Position numbers and translations under genes: made by a program. Under the pieces are notes generated by a model, which worked only from the letters and a program-made list of their open reading frames with translations, was not told the origin of the DNA and searched no databases. From NCBI GenBank assembly GCA_037447655.1, contig JBBHKE010000629.1, positions 41,401 to 105,400 of the forward strand: DNA of 64,000 nt, written 5' to 3'. The stretch comes from Zygnema cylindricum. Its lineage: Eukaryota; Streptophyta; Zygnematophyceae; Zygnematales; Zygnemataceae. Below are positions 20,303-31,789 of this stretch, piece after piece (within the stretch, counting starts at the first letter, position 1; each line of letters begins with the position of its first letter).

Positions 20303-21868
20303 GTCACTTAGACCACAGGCTTTTCTACAATAAACCAACTTAGGAGCCAGTAGAGACTTTGTAAGCATATCAGCTATCATTTTAGCATCTGGCAAATATT
20401 GGAGTTTTATAATATTTGAAAAAAACTTTTACTTTGACAAAGTGAAGCTTAATATCCATATGTTTGCTTTTAAAATGATGGCTTGAGTTGGAAAGAATGG
20501 AAATAGCTGCCTGATTATCACACAAAACCACTTGTGCGCAACTTTGCTTGAAACCAAGTTTTTGCAAAATAGATTTTACCCAAAGTAATACTTTCACCGC
20601 TGCAATGGCAGCCATGTATTCTGCTTTTATTGTCGACTGAGCTCTGACTTTCTGAAGTTTTGTGCTCCAGCAGCATGTTCCACTTCCGATCAGTACCACA
20701 TATCCGGTTGTAGAATTTCTATTTGGTATGTCTTTATAGCTCGCATCACTCAGGGTGTTGTTTTTGACTTCAGTCCTACCAAGTTTAAGGATAAATTTTT
20801 TGTTCCAACTAAGTATCTCAAAACCCTTTTAGATGCATCCCAGTCCGCCCTCTTTCGATTTTGCAGACTTCTACTTAATGCTCCCACCGTTGCAGAAATC
20901 CGAGGACGGGTGCAATTCATAAAGTAAAATTGTCTGTAAGGAACATCGCTTAAATTTTATCTTCTGTTTCATCTCTTATTACAACTCATGTCACTATTTC
21001 TGATCCTTCTAATTTTTGTCTATTTCCCACAGGTGTTCCACTATTTTTAGCTTCTGTCATTTCAAATTTTTCCAACATATGAGTTTTGGCTTCGTTTGTG
21101 TCAGTTTGATTTTTCTAATCTGTCTGTCTCTTTCCACTTGAATTTCTAAGATATATTTTGCTTCTCCCAAGTCCTTCATCTCAAACCTATTGTTAAGAGT
21201 TGTTTTAACTTTATTGATTTGTGTTAGAGATTTGTTCATTATAAGCAAATCATCTACATATACGGCTATGTAAATCACTCCATCCTCCCCTTCCACAATA
21301 TAGACAGAATGATCGGAGCTAATTTTAATAAATCCTACCTTAGTGAGAAACTCGTCTAGCTTTATGTTCCATTGGCGAGGTGATTGCTTAAGTCCATATA
21401 AGGATTTCACCAGTTTACAAACCATATTTTCTTTTACCTTTTTCAACATATATTTTTGGTTGTTTCATATAGATTATTTCTTCTAGATCCTTGTGTAAGA
21501 TGGCCGTTTTCACATCCATTTGGTGGATCTTCATGTCCTCTATGGCTGCTAAGGTAAGCAAAATTCTCTCTTTAGGAAATCTGACAACTGGAGAGAAGGT
21601 TTCTTCAAAATCTGTTCATTCTTTTTGATTATAACCTTTAGCAACAAGTCTAGCCTTGTATCTTTCAATTGTATTATCGGGTTTAGTTATACCTTAAATA
21701 CCCACTTCCTTCTAATAGCTTTTCTATCCGGTGGAAAGTCCACTAATTCCCAAGTTTAAGCCACCATAATAGACTTTATCTCCTCATTTACTACTTCTAT
21801 CTAGTGCTCTTTTTTCTGGAACTGAAAAGGCTTCTTGAATAGTTATGAGCTTTTTGGATACCGAGGTC
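20279..21868 (-). pseudogene. Copia C: RT and RNase H remnant
   Basis: RNase H (20310-20760) has GTCCWSTKLQKVRAQSTIKAEY-type text and LCDNQAAISILSNSSHH. RT (20840-21868) has SLYGLKQSPRQWN, an intact YVDDLL and the MKDLGEAKYILEIQVERDR motif in the open frame 21057-21449. Integrase and gag are missing: at about 21868 the RT N-terminal region joins directly to an LTR fragment of the same family, an internal deletion junction. Numerous frameshifts separate the fragments. Confidence 0.85.
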
Positions 21869-22129
21869 CATAAAATACACTATTTTTCCTTTTTGAACTC
21901 ATACAAGTTATCCTACATTTCACTAAGTCCTAATTTATACTAATAAATCTCATAAACTATCTTATTGAACAATAGAACGTTGTGTAGTACACTATCGTAC
22001 TATCCTACTAAAGTACCTACTTCTACCCTTTGTACTAGGCTACGAACAACACTGTGTCCTCCTAAGATTCTAATCTACACTGTACACGCTAATACTTAAT
22101 TTGAATAGGACATGTTGTACTCTAGTGGC
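21869..22129 (-). repeat. B/C/E-family LTR, left part (split by copia D)
   Basis: Colinear with 19620-19885. It continues at 28190-28584 on the other side of copia D; the target GTGGC is duplicated at the break. Confidence 0.85.
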
Positions 22130-23029
22130 TGTTGTTTTTGGAAAGCTTTAAGTCTCAGCAAATTTATAGAACGGCGGAAAAATAGATCTATATAGACACG
22201 CGTCGTCACTTGAATCACAGTGCAGGTTTTTGAATGGTACCGACAACACAGCTGCGACGCAGATGGAACAAGCGCCGCTGCGGTTATATTTATGGTCTGT
22301 ACGGACGAACGCAGCATGCGACGCAACAGGTCAAACGCAAGTGCATATGTTTTGGTACATGACAACGCAGTTGCTACACAACAAGACAAACGCAGCTGCG
22401 GCTAACTTTTGTATGTGATAACGCAGCTGCTACGAAGCTGCGGATATTTGAATATAATCAGGAATTGGACTGGCTATTGCGGTTGATCTGAATCAAGTCA
22501 ACAGACGAGATTCACTTAGCCAGGCGACAAGTATTTGATGAAATCACCTGTATAGGATTCTCAGTCATATTGAATGTACAGTGATAGATTAGTTCTTAGC
22601 GTAAGAAGGAGCACTTAGACCTTAGTGGCAGTTTAAACCTTTTGGATGTATCGTTTTCGAACACTTGTATCGGCGGTACAACACTATGTGGTAGGACAAC
22701 TGAGTGAAGAGTACAAGACTTAGGACGTAGAATATTTTATGTATCCAAACTTCCAGATTGTGTAATCTGCAACTTGTTTTTGGGAAACCTCTGAGTTGCA
22801 TATCTTGGTGTATGTTGGATCAATTGAGCTGAAACTTTGGGAGTTTCAGTCTTTGTGATGTTTTATACTATATTATAGTCTGAAATAGTTTGGTTCATTG
22901 TATCAAATTTGGTGAGATGTAGAAAACTGTTGTTTGATAGGATTTTTGATAAGCTTCTGTGAGTGAGATTACGTCTACTTCCACTACTACTGCTGATGCT
23001 CCACCTGCTTCAGTGGTTGTAGAACAACA
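22130..23029 (+). repeat. Copia D 5' LTR
   Basis: Starts TGTTGTTTTTGG and ends GAACAACA. It contains an array of ACGCAGCTGC-like motifs (22240-22435). Its last about 70 bp encode the gag leader. Confidence 0.9.
22240..22435 (+). repeat. Array of ACGCAGCTGC-like motifs in the D LTR U3
   Basis: Around seven degenerate copies (AGCTGCGACGCAG, GCCGCTGCGG, ACGCAGCATGCGACGCAA, ACGCAGTTGC, ACGCAGCTGC and others) are irregularly spaced. The same array is in the 3' LTR at 27405-27605. A repeated palindromic CAGCTG core suggests protein-binding sites. Confidence 0.65.
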
Positions 23030-23884
23030 GGTTATGGGCCTGTCATCAAGAATTCCTATTTTCTCGGGAGAAAAATACGCGTATTGGACGGATATGGTGG
23101 AAACATACTTCGAAAATGTTAATCTTTTGGATATTTTAAATGGTTCAATGGCGGATCAGATCCGTCATGGTCAAAGAAAAATTCGCAAGCTCGGTCAATT
23201 TTGAAGTTCTGTATTTCAGAAGAATTGGCTATGTCACGGATAAAAATGAAAAAGGCGATATATATCTGGAAATCTCTCAAGGATGATTTTGAAAAGGCTA
23301 ATGTACATGAAGAGCTATTTCTGGCTGGACGAATTTGGGTCTACAAATACACGAGTGGCACAATGGCTGAATATTGTAACAAATTTTGAATACTAATAGA
23401 TTCTCATGCTTGTACAGGCGGATCTTTTCCTCAGTTTCAGTAGGCTGCTTTGCTAATGAGGGGTCTTCCTAATACTATGAGAGCAGCGTCTGATAGGCTT
23501 AAACAAAAAGATAAAGCTAGTTCGACACTACAGTTAGCTATTAATTTAATATTACAAGAGGAGGCAGATTCTAAAATTCTTAATGGTGAAAAACAAGTAA
23601 AGGCATTTAATACAGAATTTGACAAAAAAGGTCAGTTTAATCATCAGAGAAATCAGTTTAATCAGAATCAGAATCAGCACAGACAATTTAATCAAAGAGG
23701 AAATAGACAATCTTTCAATTCTTGTTTTTATTGTAATGAAAAAAGTCATGGATACAAATTCTGTCCTAAGCTTAAGAAGGCTAATGAAACAAGTCTATAT
23801 AGGCCTAGTTGGCAGCAGAGCCAGTTTCATCAAAGCTTCACGGGATCATCACAACGAGGAAATGCACTATTCTCGGCGTCTTGA
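22959..23884 (+). pseudogene. Copia D gag with zinc knuckle
   Basis: The frame begins in the LTR (the 3' LTR has ATG at the matching place, 28131) with MSxxTSTSTTTADAPPA and crosses the PBS as EQQVMGLSSRIPIFSGEKYAYW, the copia gag N-terminal motif. A frameshift near 23200 and in-frame TGA/TAG at 23387 and about 23442 interrupt it. The distal part, 23450-23884, is open and rich in Gln/Asn, with a CX2CX4HX4C knuckle, CFYCNEKSHGYKFC (about 23724-23765). Gag assembles the virus-like particle and packages RNA. Confidence 0.88.
23030..23044 (+). promoter_or_regulatory. Copia D PBS
   Basis: GGTTATGGGCCTGTC directly after the LTR complements the initiator tRNA-Met anticodon arm over its first eleven bases, then diverges. 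It lies inside the gag frame. Confidence 0.75.
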
Positions 23885-23941
23885 TCTCATCATGACGAGT
23901 CTCTCTCACTCTCTAACAAGGAGGATGATGATCTTTTTGCG

Positions 23942-24256
23942 ATGGCGGAAGCGATGGAGGGCGCTAAAGACAATGGATGGATAATGGACACGGGAGCATC
24001 GGCCCACATGTGCTGGAACAAGGCAGTTTTAAGAAATCTGAAATCAGCACCAGAGAAAAATATCTACTATGCATGTGGAATGAGTGTGCAAACGCGGGCT
24101 GTAGGTGATGTCTCCTTGCTAGTTGATGTAGAGGGGAAGGTTGTTGAGAGAACTCTTCATAATGTTCTTTATATCACTGATTTTAAGAAATATTTGTTCT
24201 CAACTTCTTTGGTAGAAAGTAAAGGGTTTGAGGTCAATCGGGAGGCAGGTTGTTAG
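23942..24256 (+). pseudogene. Copia D aspartic protease
   Basis: The text WIMDTGASAHMC contains the catalytic DTGA triad of retroviral-type aspartic proteases, and a later VLYITDFKKYLFSTSLV strand matches the family's C-terminal half. The enzyme would dimerise and cut the Gag-Pol polyprotein. The domain is in the same frame as gag (separated by a TGA at 23882), then shifts relative to integrase near 24240. Confidence 0.85.
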
Positions 24257-25505
24257 CAAAAATGGGAAAATTGCAATTACGGGAACTAGAGATGCCAGCA
24301 AAATGTATCGAATGGATATGCCCGATAATAAAGAAAATGATGTTTTATATTCCGGTGTATTATCCTCAAATGAGCTGTGGCATAAAAGGTTAGGCCATGT
24401 GAATTATGATAGTATGAAAAAGATGGTCAATGCTGGTAAAATAGAAGAAGTCACTGTGTCAAACCAGTCACCTAAAACGTGTGATGGATGTGCACTAGGA
24501 AAAATACACAGATTACCGTTTCCTCAAGAGTCTGAACATAGGTCTACTAAACTTTTGCAACTCATTCATTCTGATGTTTTCGGTCCTACAAAGATACCAT
24601 CTGCACGGGGGATGAAATATATGGTTACGTTTACAGATGATTTTTCGAGGTTTACTAAAATCTACTTCATGAAAGAAAAGAGTGAAGTCTTCACTCATTT
24701 TCAACACTACAAAGCGTGGGCGGAGAAACTACACGGTCTACCAATTTTGGAGCTTAGATCAGACAATGGCGGGGAATATATGTCAAAAGAATTTGAAAAC
24801 TTCTTACTCAAGGAAGGTATAAGTCATAAATTGACTGTCCCATACTCTCCGGAACAAAATGGGGTCTCAGAAAGACTAAATAGAACTATCACAGAAAGCT
24901 CTAGGTCTATGCTTGTGGATAAGGACGTAGATCCGAAATTCTGGGCTGAAGCATTAAATTATGCAGTTTATATAAAAAATAGGATAGGTTCAAGATCAGT
25001 AGATACCACTCCTTATGAGATCTTGACGGGTAGAAAACTGGATGTCATTCACTTCAAAGTCCTTGGAAGTAAATGCTTTATCTTGGATACGTCTAATGAT
25101 AAAAGGAAATTTGAACCTAAGGGATTGCCGGGCATTTTTCTAGGATATGATGAACACTCTAAAGGTTATAAAGTGTTTGTTTTTGAGAGACAAAAAATCA
25201 TTGTAGCAAGGAACATCGTTGTCAAAGATGAACTAGACTCGATAAACTTATTTAAAATGATAGAGCAACAGAAGCAGCAAAAAGTACAAGAATATGTCAT
25301 TTTAGATAGCATCCATTATATTGTCCCACAGATGCAAAATTCACCAGTGGTACCACCGGAGTCGGAACATAATTGGGTTCCACAACAAGTTTGTTTCGAA
25401 GCGCAACAACAGCAGTTAGTGCCTACAGATCGCAACCAGCGCAACAAGCGCAACCCACTGGAACCGACAATTTCAGCCTCAAAATTTCCGGGGAAGAAGA
25501 TCTAG
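24228..25505 (+). pseudogene. Copia D integrase (longest open frame in the window)
   Basis: A 425-codon open stretch. The zinc module has His52 and His57 (WHKRLGHV) and Cys85 and Cys88 (CDGCALGK). The DDE triad is Asp116 (HSDVFGP), Asp179 (RSDNGGEY) and Glu215 (NGVSERLN); the 35-residue Asp-Glu spacing is canonical. The C-terminal half carries IFLGYDEHSKGYKVF. All catalytic residues are present, so this domain looks biochemically intact even though frameshifts on both sides separate it from protease and RT. Confidence 0.93.
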
Positions 25506-26676
25506 TAGCCGCCTGCAAGCAAGTTTTCACTTTGCCTACTCGGCAGCCTTAGGTGAGCCTCTAACCATCCGGGAAGCCTTCTCATCACCGGAGCAGAATC
25601 ACTGGATCGAGGCGGCAAACGATGAAATGAAATCGATCATGTAGGCTCAAACATGGGAGCTTGTGGACCTTCCTCCGGATCGAAAAGCGATCGGCAGCAA
25701 ATGGGTATTCAAGGTGAAGTTAAATCCAGATAATACCATTGAACGATACAAGGCTAGACTTGTGGCAAAGGGTTATAATCAAAAGGAAGGAATTGACTTT
25801 GAAGAAACATTTTCTCTTGTTGTAAGATTTTCGACAGTTAGGATTTTGTTATCTCTACCTGCTATAGAAGATATGGAAATACATCAGATGGATGTAAAGA
25901 CGGCCTTTTTGCAGGAAGAACTAGAGGAGACCATTTACACGCAGCAGCCTGAAATGTATGCAGAACCAGGAAAAAAACACTTAGTATGCAAACTGCTAAA
26001 ATCATTGTACAGCTTAAAACAGGCCCCGAGGCAATGGAATCTAAAACTTGATGAATTCTTAACTGGTCTAGGCTTTAAAAGGATAAGCTCTGATCACTCT
26101 GTCTATGTTTTACACGGTGAGGATGGAAAAGTATATATAGCGGTATACGTAGATGATCTACTATTAGTCAGCAAATCAATGGCTGAAATTAAAAAAATTA
26201 AAATTGCTTTGAAATCACTGTTCGAGATGAAAGACCTCGCTGAGGAAAAATGTATTTTGGGTGTTCAGGTAGAGAGGGACATGAAAAACAGATTAATAAA
26301 ATTGACTCAAAAAGAGGCTATTGGAAACATGTTAGATGAATATGGAATGCGGGGAGCAAAAGGATGTGTAACACCAATGGAGTTTCGGCATAGGTTAGAT
26401 GGGGAAGAAACAGAACCGGGTGTTATTCTCAGTGAAATTTTTGAGTCAGGGGAGGATGATCCTATGACACTGATACCTTACAGAAAGATAGTGGGAAGTT
26501 TAATTTATTTCATGAACTGTACCCGTCCGGATGTTGCTGCAGCACTTGGGGTACTAAGCAAAAGTCTACAGAATCCGAGGAAATATGACCGTGATGCAGC
26601 AAAAAGTGTTTTAAGATACTTGGCAGGAACCAAAGACCTCAAACTCACACTAGGCGGAGGAGAAGTGAAGCTGTAA
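25506..26676 (+). pseudogene. Copia D reverse transcriptase
   Basis: After a frameshift and a TAG (about 25641), the open frame 25663-26676 (337 codons) carries [29 protein letters not shown] (catalytic Asp77), SLYSLKQAPRQWN and YVDDLLL (residues 162-168). The usual KDLGEAKYILG reads KDLAEEKCILG, so some drift is visible. The connection SLIYFMNCTRPDVAAALGVLS leads to RNase H. A TAA at 26674-26676 ends the open stretch within LTLGGGEVKL. Confidence 0.92.
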
Positions 26677-27132
26677 ACATGGAGTGATGCAAGCTATGGC
26701 GATATGCGAAGTCGAAAATCCACCACGGGATTCGTTCTGCAAATTGGGAACGAGAGTTGCTGTTGGAGCAGCAAACTTCAAAAGGTCACGGCACAATCGA
26801 CGATGGAATCAGAATATATGGCAGCAAGCTCGGCCCTCAAAGAACTCCTATGGGTGAAATCCATGTTACAGGAATTGGGATACATGCAGGTTGGTCCATA
26901 GGTGATCTGGTGTGATAACCAGGCTGCCATTGCCATTGCTTCTAACCCAAGTCATCTTTTCAAAAGCAAGCACATGGATGTAAGATTACACTTTGTAAGA
27001 GAAAAAGTGTTCTCTAGAGTGATTAAATTATGCTATTTGCCAGATGCAAAAATGGTTGCTGATATGCTCACTAAAGCTCTTCCAGCTCCTAAGCTGAAGT
27101 ATTGTATGGACGCAGTGGGATTAAGTGAATAG
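26677..27132 (+). pseudogene. Copia D RNase H
   Basis: In the same frame as RT after the TAA: TWSDASYGD, a short deletion before MRSRKSTTGFVLQ, QSTMESEYMA, a TAG at 26899, IWCDNQAAIAIASNPSH, then the tail DMLTKALPAPKL. The catalytic Asp/Glu residues (SDAS, MESEY, CDNQA) are present. The tail and stop lie 145 bp before the PPT, unlike in copia A and K where the stop overlaps it. Confidence 0.88.
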
Positions 27133-27277
27133 CTGAGTTGCTTCACTGCTATACTGCTATGCTGCTTTAGTCCAATAACGAGGATATAATGGGACTACGT
27201 GACTTGCTAAATTGATTCGTTGCTATGCTGCGATGCTCCGCTCGTTCGACATCGCAGCTACGCTGGCATACTGAGTC

Positions 27278-27313
27278 TAAAGCTTAAGGGGAGTGTTGTT
27301 TTGGAAAGCTTTA
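27278..27313 (+). promoter_or_regulatory. PPT and inverted repeat at the copia D PPT/U3 junction
   Basis: TAAAGCTT (27278-27285) and AAGCTTTA (27306-27313) are exact inverses around AAGGGGAG|TGTTG. The PPT primes plus-strand DNA synthesis. Confidence 0.75.
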
Positions 27314-28189
27314 AATCTTAGCAAATTTATAGGACGGCCGAAAAATAGATCTATATGGACACGTGTCGTCACTTGAATCATAGTGCAGGTTTTTGAATAG
27401 TACCGACAACGCAGCTGCGAGGCAGATGGAACAAGCGCAGCTGCGGTTATTTTTATGGTCTGTACGGACGAACGCAGCATGCGACGCAACGGGTCAAACG
27501 CAACTGCATATGTTTTGGTACATGACAACGCAGTTGCTACGCAACAAGACAAACGCAGTTGCGGCTAACTTTTGTATGTGATAACGCAGCTGCTACGAAG
27601 CTGCGGATATTTGAATATAATCAAGAATTGGACTGGGCTACTGCCGTTGATCTGAATCAATTGAACGAGATTCACTTAGCCAGGCGACAAGTATTTGATC
27701 AAATCACCTGTATAGGATTCTCAGTCATATTGAATGTACAGTGATAGATTAGTTCTTAGCGTAAGTAGGAGCACTTAGACCTTACTGGCAGTTTAGTCCT
27801 TTTGGATGTATCGTTTTGGAACACTTGTATCGGCGGTACAACACTTTGTAGTAGGACAACTGAGGGAAGAGTATAAGACTTAGGACGTAGAATATTTTAT
27901 GCATCCAGACTTCCAGATTGTGTAATCTGCAGACTGTTTTTGGGAAACCTGTGAGTTGCATATCTTGGTGTATGTTGGATCAATTGAGCTGAAACTTTGG
28001 GAGTTTTCAGTCTTTGTGATATTCTATACAGTTTACAGTTTGAAGCAGTTTGGTTTATTGTATCAGATTTGGTGAGCTGTAGAAAACAACTGTTTTATAG
28101 GATTCTTGATAAGCTTTTGTGAGTGAGAATATGTCTACTTCCACTACTACTGCTGATGCTCCACCTGCTCCAGTGGATGTAGAACAACA
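27294..28189 (+). repeat. Copia D 3' LTR
   Basis: 896 bp, close to the 5' LTR but with scattered changes and small indels. Ends GAACAACA followed by the duplicated GTGGC. Confidence 0.9.
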
Positions 28190-28584
28190 GTGGCATCATT
28201 CCACCGACATCTTTACTTTCCGTAATGTCATTTTTGTAATTTTATGATTCTACAAGTTGTTTTATATTTTTACTATTCCAATATGGTTTATTGTTGCCGA
28301 TAACTTGAACTGTACTATAGAATCTCTTTAACCAATACTTCACATTATTGATTCTATTTCGGTAATCCGCGTTTTTCACTTTGTGTATAAATCGTCAAAT
28401 GTTAATCTGACGTCTTCAATTTGCTAGTATGCGAACCTTCCTTTCTAAATTAATGTCCTGTTGACATGTGTAGACTCCCATACTTAACTTAGTACATTTA
28501 GAACTTAGATATTCAAAAATATTTCTAAGTTTAAAAGTCTCTCATACTCCAGTGTTCTGAGAGACTGGAGTTTTTAAAACAACA
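28190..28584 (-). repeat. B/C/E-family LTR, right part
   Basis: Continuation of 21869-22129, colinear with 19880-20278. In element sense it starts TGTTGTTTTAAAAACTCC after E's PPT (AAGGGGAG). Confidence 0.85.
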
Positions 28585-28609
28585 CTCCCCTTAAACTTTG
28601 GTCTCTCAG
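28557..28609 (-). promoter_or_regulatory. Inverted repeat bracketing the copia E PPT/U3 junction
   Basis: CTGAGAGAC... (28557-28573) pairs with ...GTCTCTCAG (28593-28609) around the PPT and U3 start. This is the relative of the hairpin at 20252-20302. Confidence 0.78.
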
Positions 28610-28935
28610 CCACTTAGACCACAAGCTTTTCTACAATAAACCAATTTAGGAGCCGGCAAAGACTTTGTAAGCAAATCAGCTATCATTTTAGAATATGGCA
28701 AATATTGGAGTTTTATAATATTTGAAAAAACTTTTTCTTTGACAAAGTGAAGCTTTTTATCTATATGTTTGCTTTTAAAATGGTGGCTTGGGTTGGAGGC
28801 AATCAAAATAGTTGCCTGATTATCACACCAAACCACTTCTGCCCCATTAGCATGAAGCCAAGTTTGTGCAAAATAGATTTTACCCGAAGTAATTCCTTTA
28901 CCACAGCACAAGCAGCCATATAATCAGTTGTTTTG
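28585..28935 (-). pseudogene. Copia E: RNase H C-terminal remnant
   Basis: Minus-strand text VVWCDNQATILIASNPSHHFKSKHIDKKLHF and DLLTKSLPAPKLVYCRKACGLSG is the end of copia RNase H and is close to copia C. The element is truncated at about 28935, where similarity changes abruptly to the dispersed repeat. It lacks RT, integrase and gag. Confidence 0.85.
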
Positions 28936-29029
28936 GAAAAGTTGGTTTCGTGCCTACGCGAAGTTTCTTGCATACGAGACGTTTTGTGGGTACTTAACGT
29001 GAGTTTATATGTGTAAGGGCAGTTTCCCA

Positions 29030-30060
29030 TGTGCTAAAGTTACAGTTATTTTCTGTCGTTTTCCTTTATAACTTGGAAAAAAAGGAAAAAATCTATAGCC
29101 GTACCAAAAAATTCAAATTACCACCGTACAAGTTGCGTTCCATTAAAAATTTAGATGTACCGCAGTTTGTTGTCTATCGCGATGCAATTTATCGCTTAGT
29201 GAGTTTCGACCCACTTTCGTGTCCTTCCACATCATCTTCAAACTTTATGTAAAATTATCTCGCGAGGTGATTTTAAATAAAATTCCATGACGTAGGGGAA
29301 TATGTATATGATTTCGCACGCTTTGGAGGTTTTTGACAAAATTTTCCTCAAAAAAAAACCCACTGCACGTTTACAGCCTGTACATACTATTTTTGGTGCA
29401 CCTTTTTTTGTACAGAGGAAGTAGAGGGGTCTCGACCAACGAACGCCATTTCGCAAAAGCGAAGTTTGTGAAAGCGCCTCTCTTTCTCTCCCTCTCCCAC
29501 TACCGTGTCTATCTCAAATATTTGCAACAAAAAATGTCTATAATGGTATCAAATGAAAGATCTATGAAAATGATTTCTTTTGACTATCTTTGAGCGTATT
29601 TTGATGGCAAGTAGAGAAGGAAAAAACAAAAAACAACAATCGGGAAATCATGGCGGAAAGTTTTAGAAGTTGTGACGTAGGCGATATCATAGTTGAGCGT
29701 GACGCGCGTGACGTCACAATGTCACAAACCCTAAACAATTGCAACACCTCCACATCGACAATGTGGCGTGCAGATATTGCGAAGTGACAGAAACTGTTCA
29801 ACGTGCGGGTGGACTTCTGAAATCGAAATTGAGTGGAAATTTCGCAACATTTTGTGGTTATGTGTCACATGTATGTACACGTCTACGCTTGTCACTTTTT
29901 GAAGTAACAAGTTATGTAAGATTACATCGGAATGCTCATAAAGATGTATTTTTTATAACAACCATCGGATTGACAATCTGACAAGTATGCACGAAAAAAT
30001 AATATTTGAAATAGCGAAAAACTTTACCAATAATAACGATTAGCGGTACTGTAGTTATTA
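29030..30060 (+). repeat. Dispersed non-coding repeat, related to 1630-2420
   Basis: Colinear blocks with 1630-2420 (see there). It ends in a MITE-like terminus with ACGATTAGCGGTACTG near 30040-30060, and 29945-30030 resembles the MITE at 4723. No stable coding frame. Confidence 0.6.
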
Positions 30061-31789
30061 CATATTAGCGTTAAGGATTTATTATTGGTAATTTAAAATT
30101 ACAATACACTATACTGTTTTAGTGCAAGAAGACATGGCAAGTTTTAGTCAAAAAATAAATATCTAAAATTGATGAAGAATTGTTTGTCACTTTTAGGCTC
30201 TCACCCTAGCCCTTGGAATGGGTTAGGGTAGATAAACCTGAACATACATTGGGAAGGGGTGCCGTTATGTGGCTCACAAGAGTTTAGAGGTGGGAGAAGA
30301 AATAGATGTAGATAATAGAGTAGGCAGGTTTAAACAACTTTTAATGGAATTAAAAAAATAGGAATACAATTGTCTTAGGACATTCTCTAACTAAATAAAG
30401 TTGGATTCTCCTCCTATGAGTATTCCTCTAATCTTGTGATCTTTGTGATCTATGATCTCTTTGTACAATGTGCTTGATAAACTTAAAACACCATTGCCTA
30501 ATCAAATTGTTGTCTTGTGATGTGATGTGTGAGAGAAATAAACTCTTCCTATGAAATGATATCTATTTGTATGTGTGTGCACTCCTATCCAATTATAAAT
30601 GTGCACTCGTATGGTCCAATGGCTACACGCCAAAATACACAATGTCAACCGTCGGTGGCCGCATCCCAAAATGCATCAATTTCGCTCCAAAAGTGTATGT
30701 TGTGGAATTCTCTCACTATTCTGTACGATTCGATCCTGCGGTCCATACAATATCGGCGCTCCAATTTCCGTACACAACATCGGCCGAGATCGTCCAAAAT
30801 CAACACTCCTAGTCGAGCTCGTGTTGTTATTTGCCGTGCTCCTCGATTTCGTCGAATCGCTAATTGCTTAGCTCTTCAATGGTACTCTACCTGCGGAATA
30901 TTTTCCGTTCATTCTGTACCCAGCTAGATCCACAAAATCTGTGATATTGTTAGTACCGAAAAGATTTTTCTTCGCGAAGTAATTTTGTCATAAGGACAAC
31001 ATATGGTCTTTAGAATCCTCGTCGTTCGTACGCGGACCGTGGCGATTCGTTTTCCGTACAAAGGAATTGCGCCGCTGGCGACTTTTTCCTTTGTTATTGA
31101 CTCCTCAATTAGATTACCTGACGTGTAATCCTTGTCGTTTGTGCGATCCTCCAAATCAAAGATTCGCGTAATTCTTGGTGAACCCTCGCCGTCGATGTTA
31201 TTGTCGCGAAATGTTTTATTTACGACGTCGCAAAATGTCGCATGATAAGATTGTCGCGGCCTTTGTCGTCTCCATATAGTGGGACGCGCTCTCTAAACTT
31301 TGTACTTTGAGGTATCTCCTTTGTTATCTTGAATTTCTCTGCTCCAATTTCTCCTAAGTCCTCTGCTGTGCTTCCATAGTTTAGGATGTCATCACTTAGG
31401 CCGCCTCTAACACTTAGTCTGCCATGACTTAGAACATTTTTGTGACTTAGGTTCTCCTTTTACTCTAAGCTATCAGCCAACTTTTGTTCCCTTTTCAATC
31501 CTTGAAATATGAGTTTGCTAAGGGACTTAGGGTTTTGGAACTTCTTCCCTTTTCTCCCAACCATGCCTTCTGCTGTGCATTATAAGAGGTGGCCCTCCTT
31601 TGGTGGAGATCTAAGGCTTCTCCCTTATTGTCTTGCGGATACTTGAGGTAAGATATACTTTCTTGCTTCTTGATGAGGTTTCATTGGTTAAGCTTCTGAT
31701 CTATTTTTTTGCTTAAGCTCCTGCTTGAAATGAGATTGTGCTTTTTGCAGCTCCTTCTACTCATGCAATTTCGTGTTTCTTGTAGGGTC
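30061..31789. other. Non-coding stretch, possibly an eroded LTR
   Basis: No domain-bearing frame. The segment 30600-30870 has GC-rich motifs similar in style to the mid-LTR region of the copia families (ATCTCGGCG-type text), and 31370-31470 repeats CTTAG several times. I could not define boundaries. Confidence 0.35.

Larger units (their letters stand above)
22130..28189 (+). mobile_element. Copia D: near-complete LTR retrotransposon, 6.06 kb
   Basis: LTRs of 900 bp (22130-23029) and 896 bp (27294-28189), both TGTTG...AACAACA, flank gag-protease-integrase-RT-RNase H. An exact 5-bp duplication GTGGC lies at 22125-22129 and 28190-28194. The PBS (23030) and PPT (27286-27293) are in place. It is inserted in a B/C-family LTR. 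About three frameshifts and five in-frame stops disable it, but every catalytic domain is recognisable. Confidence 0.93.
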
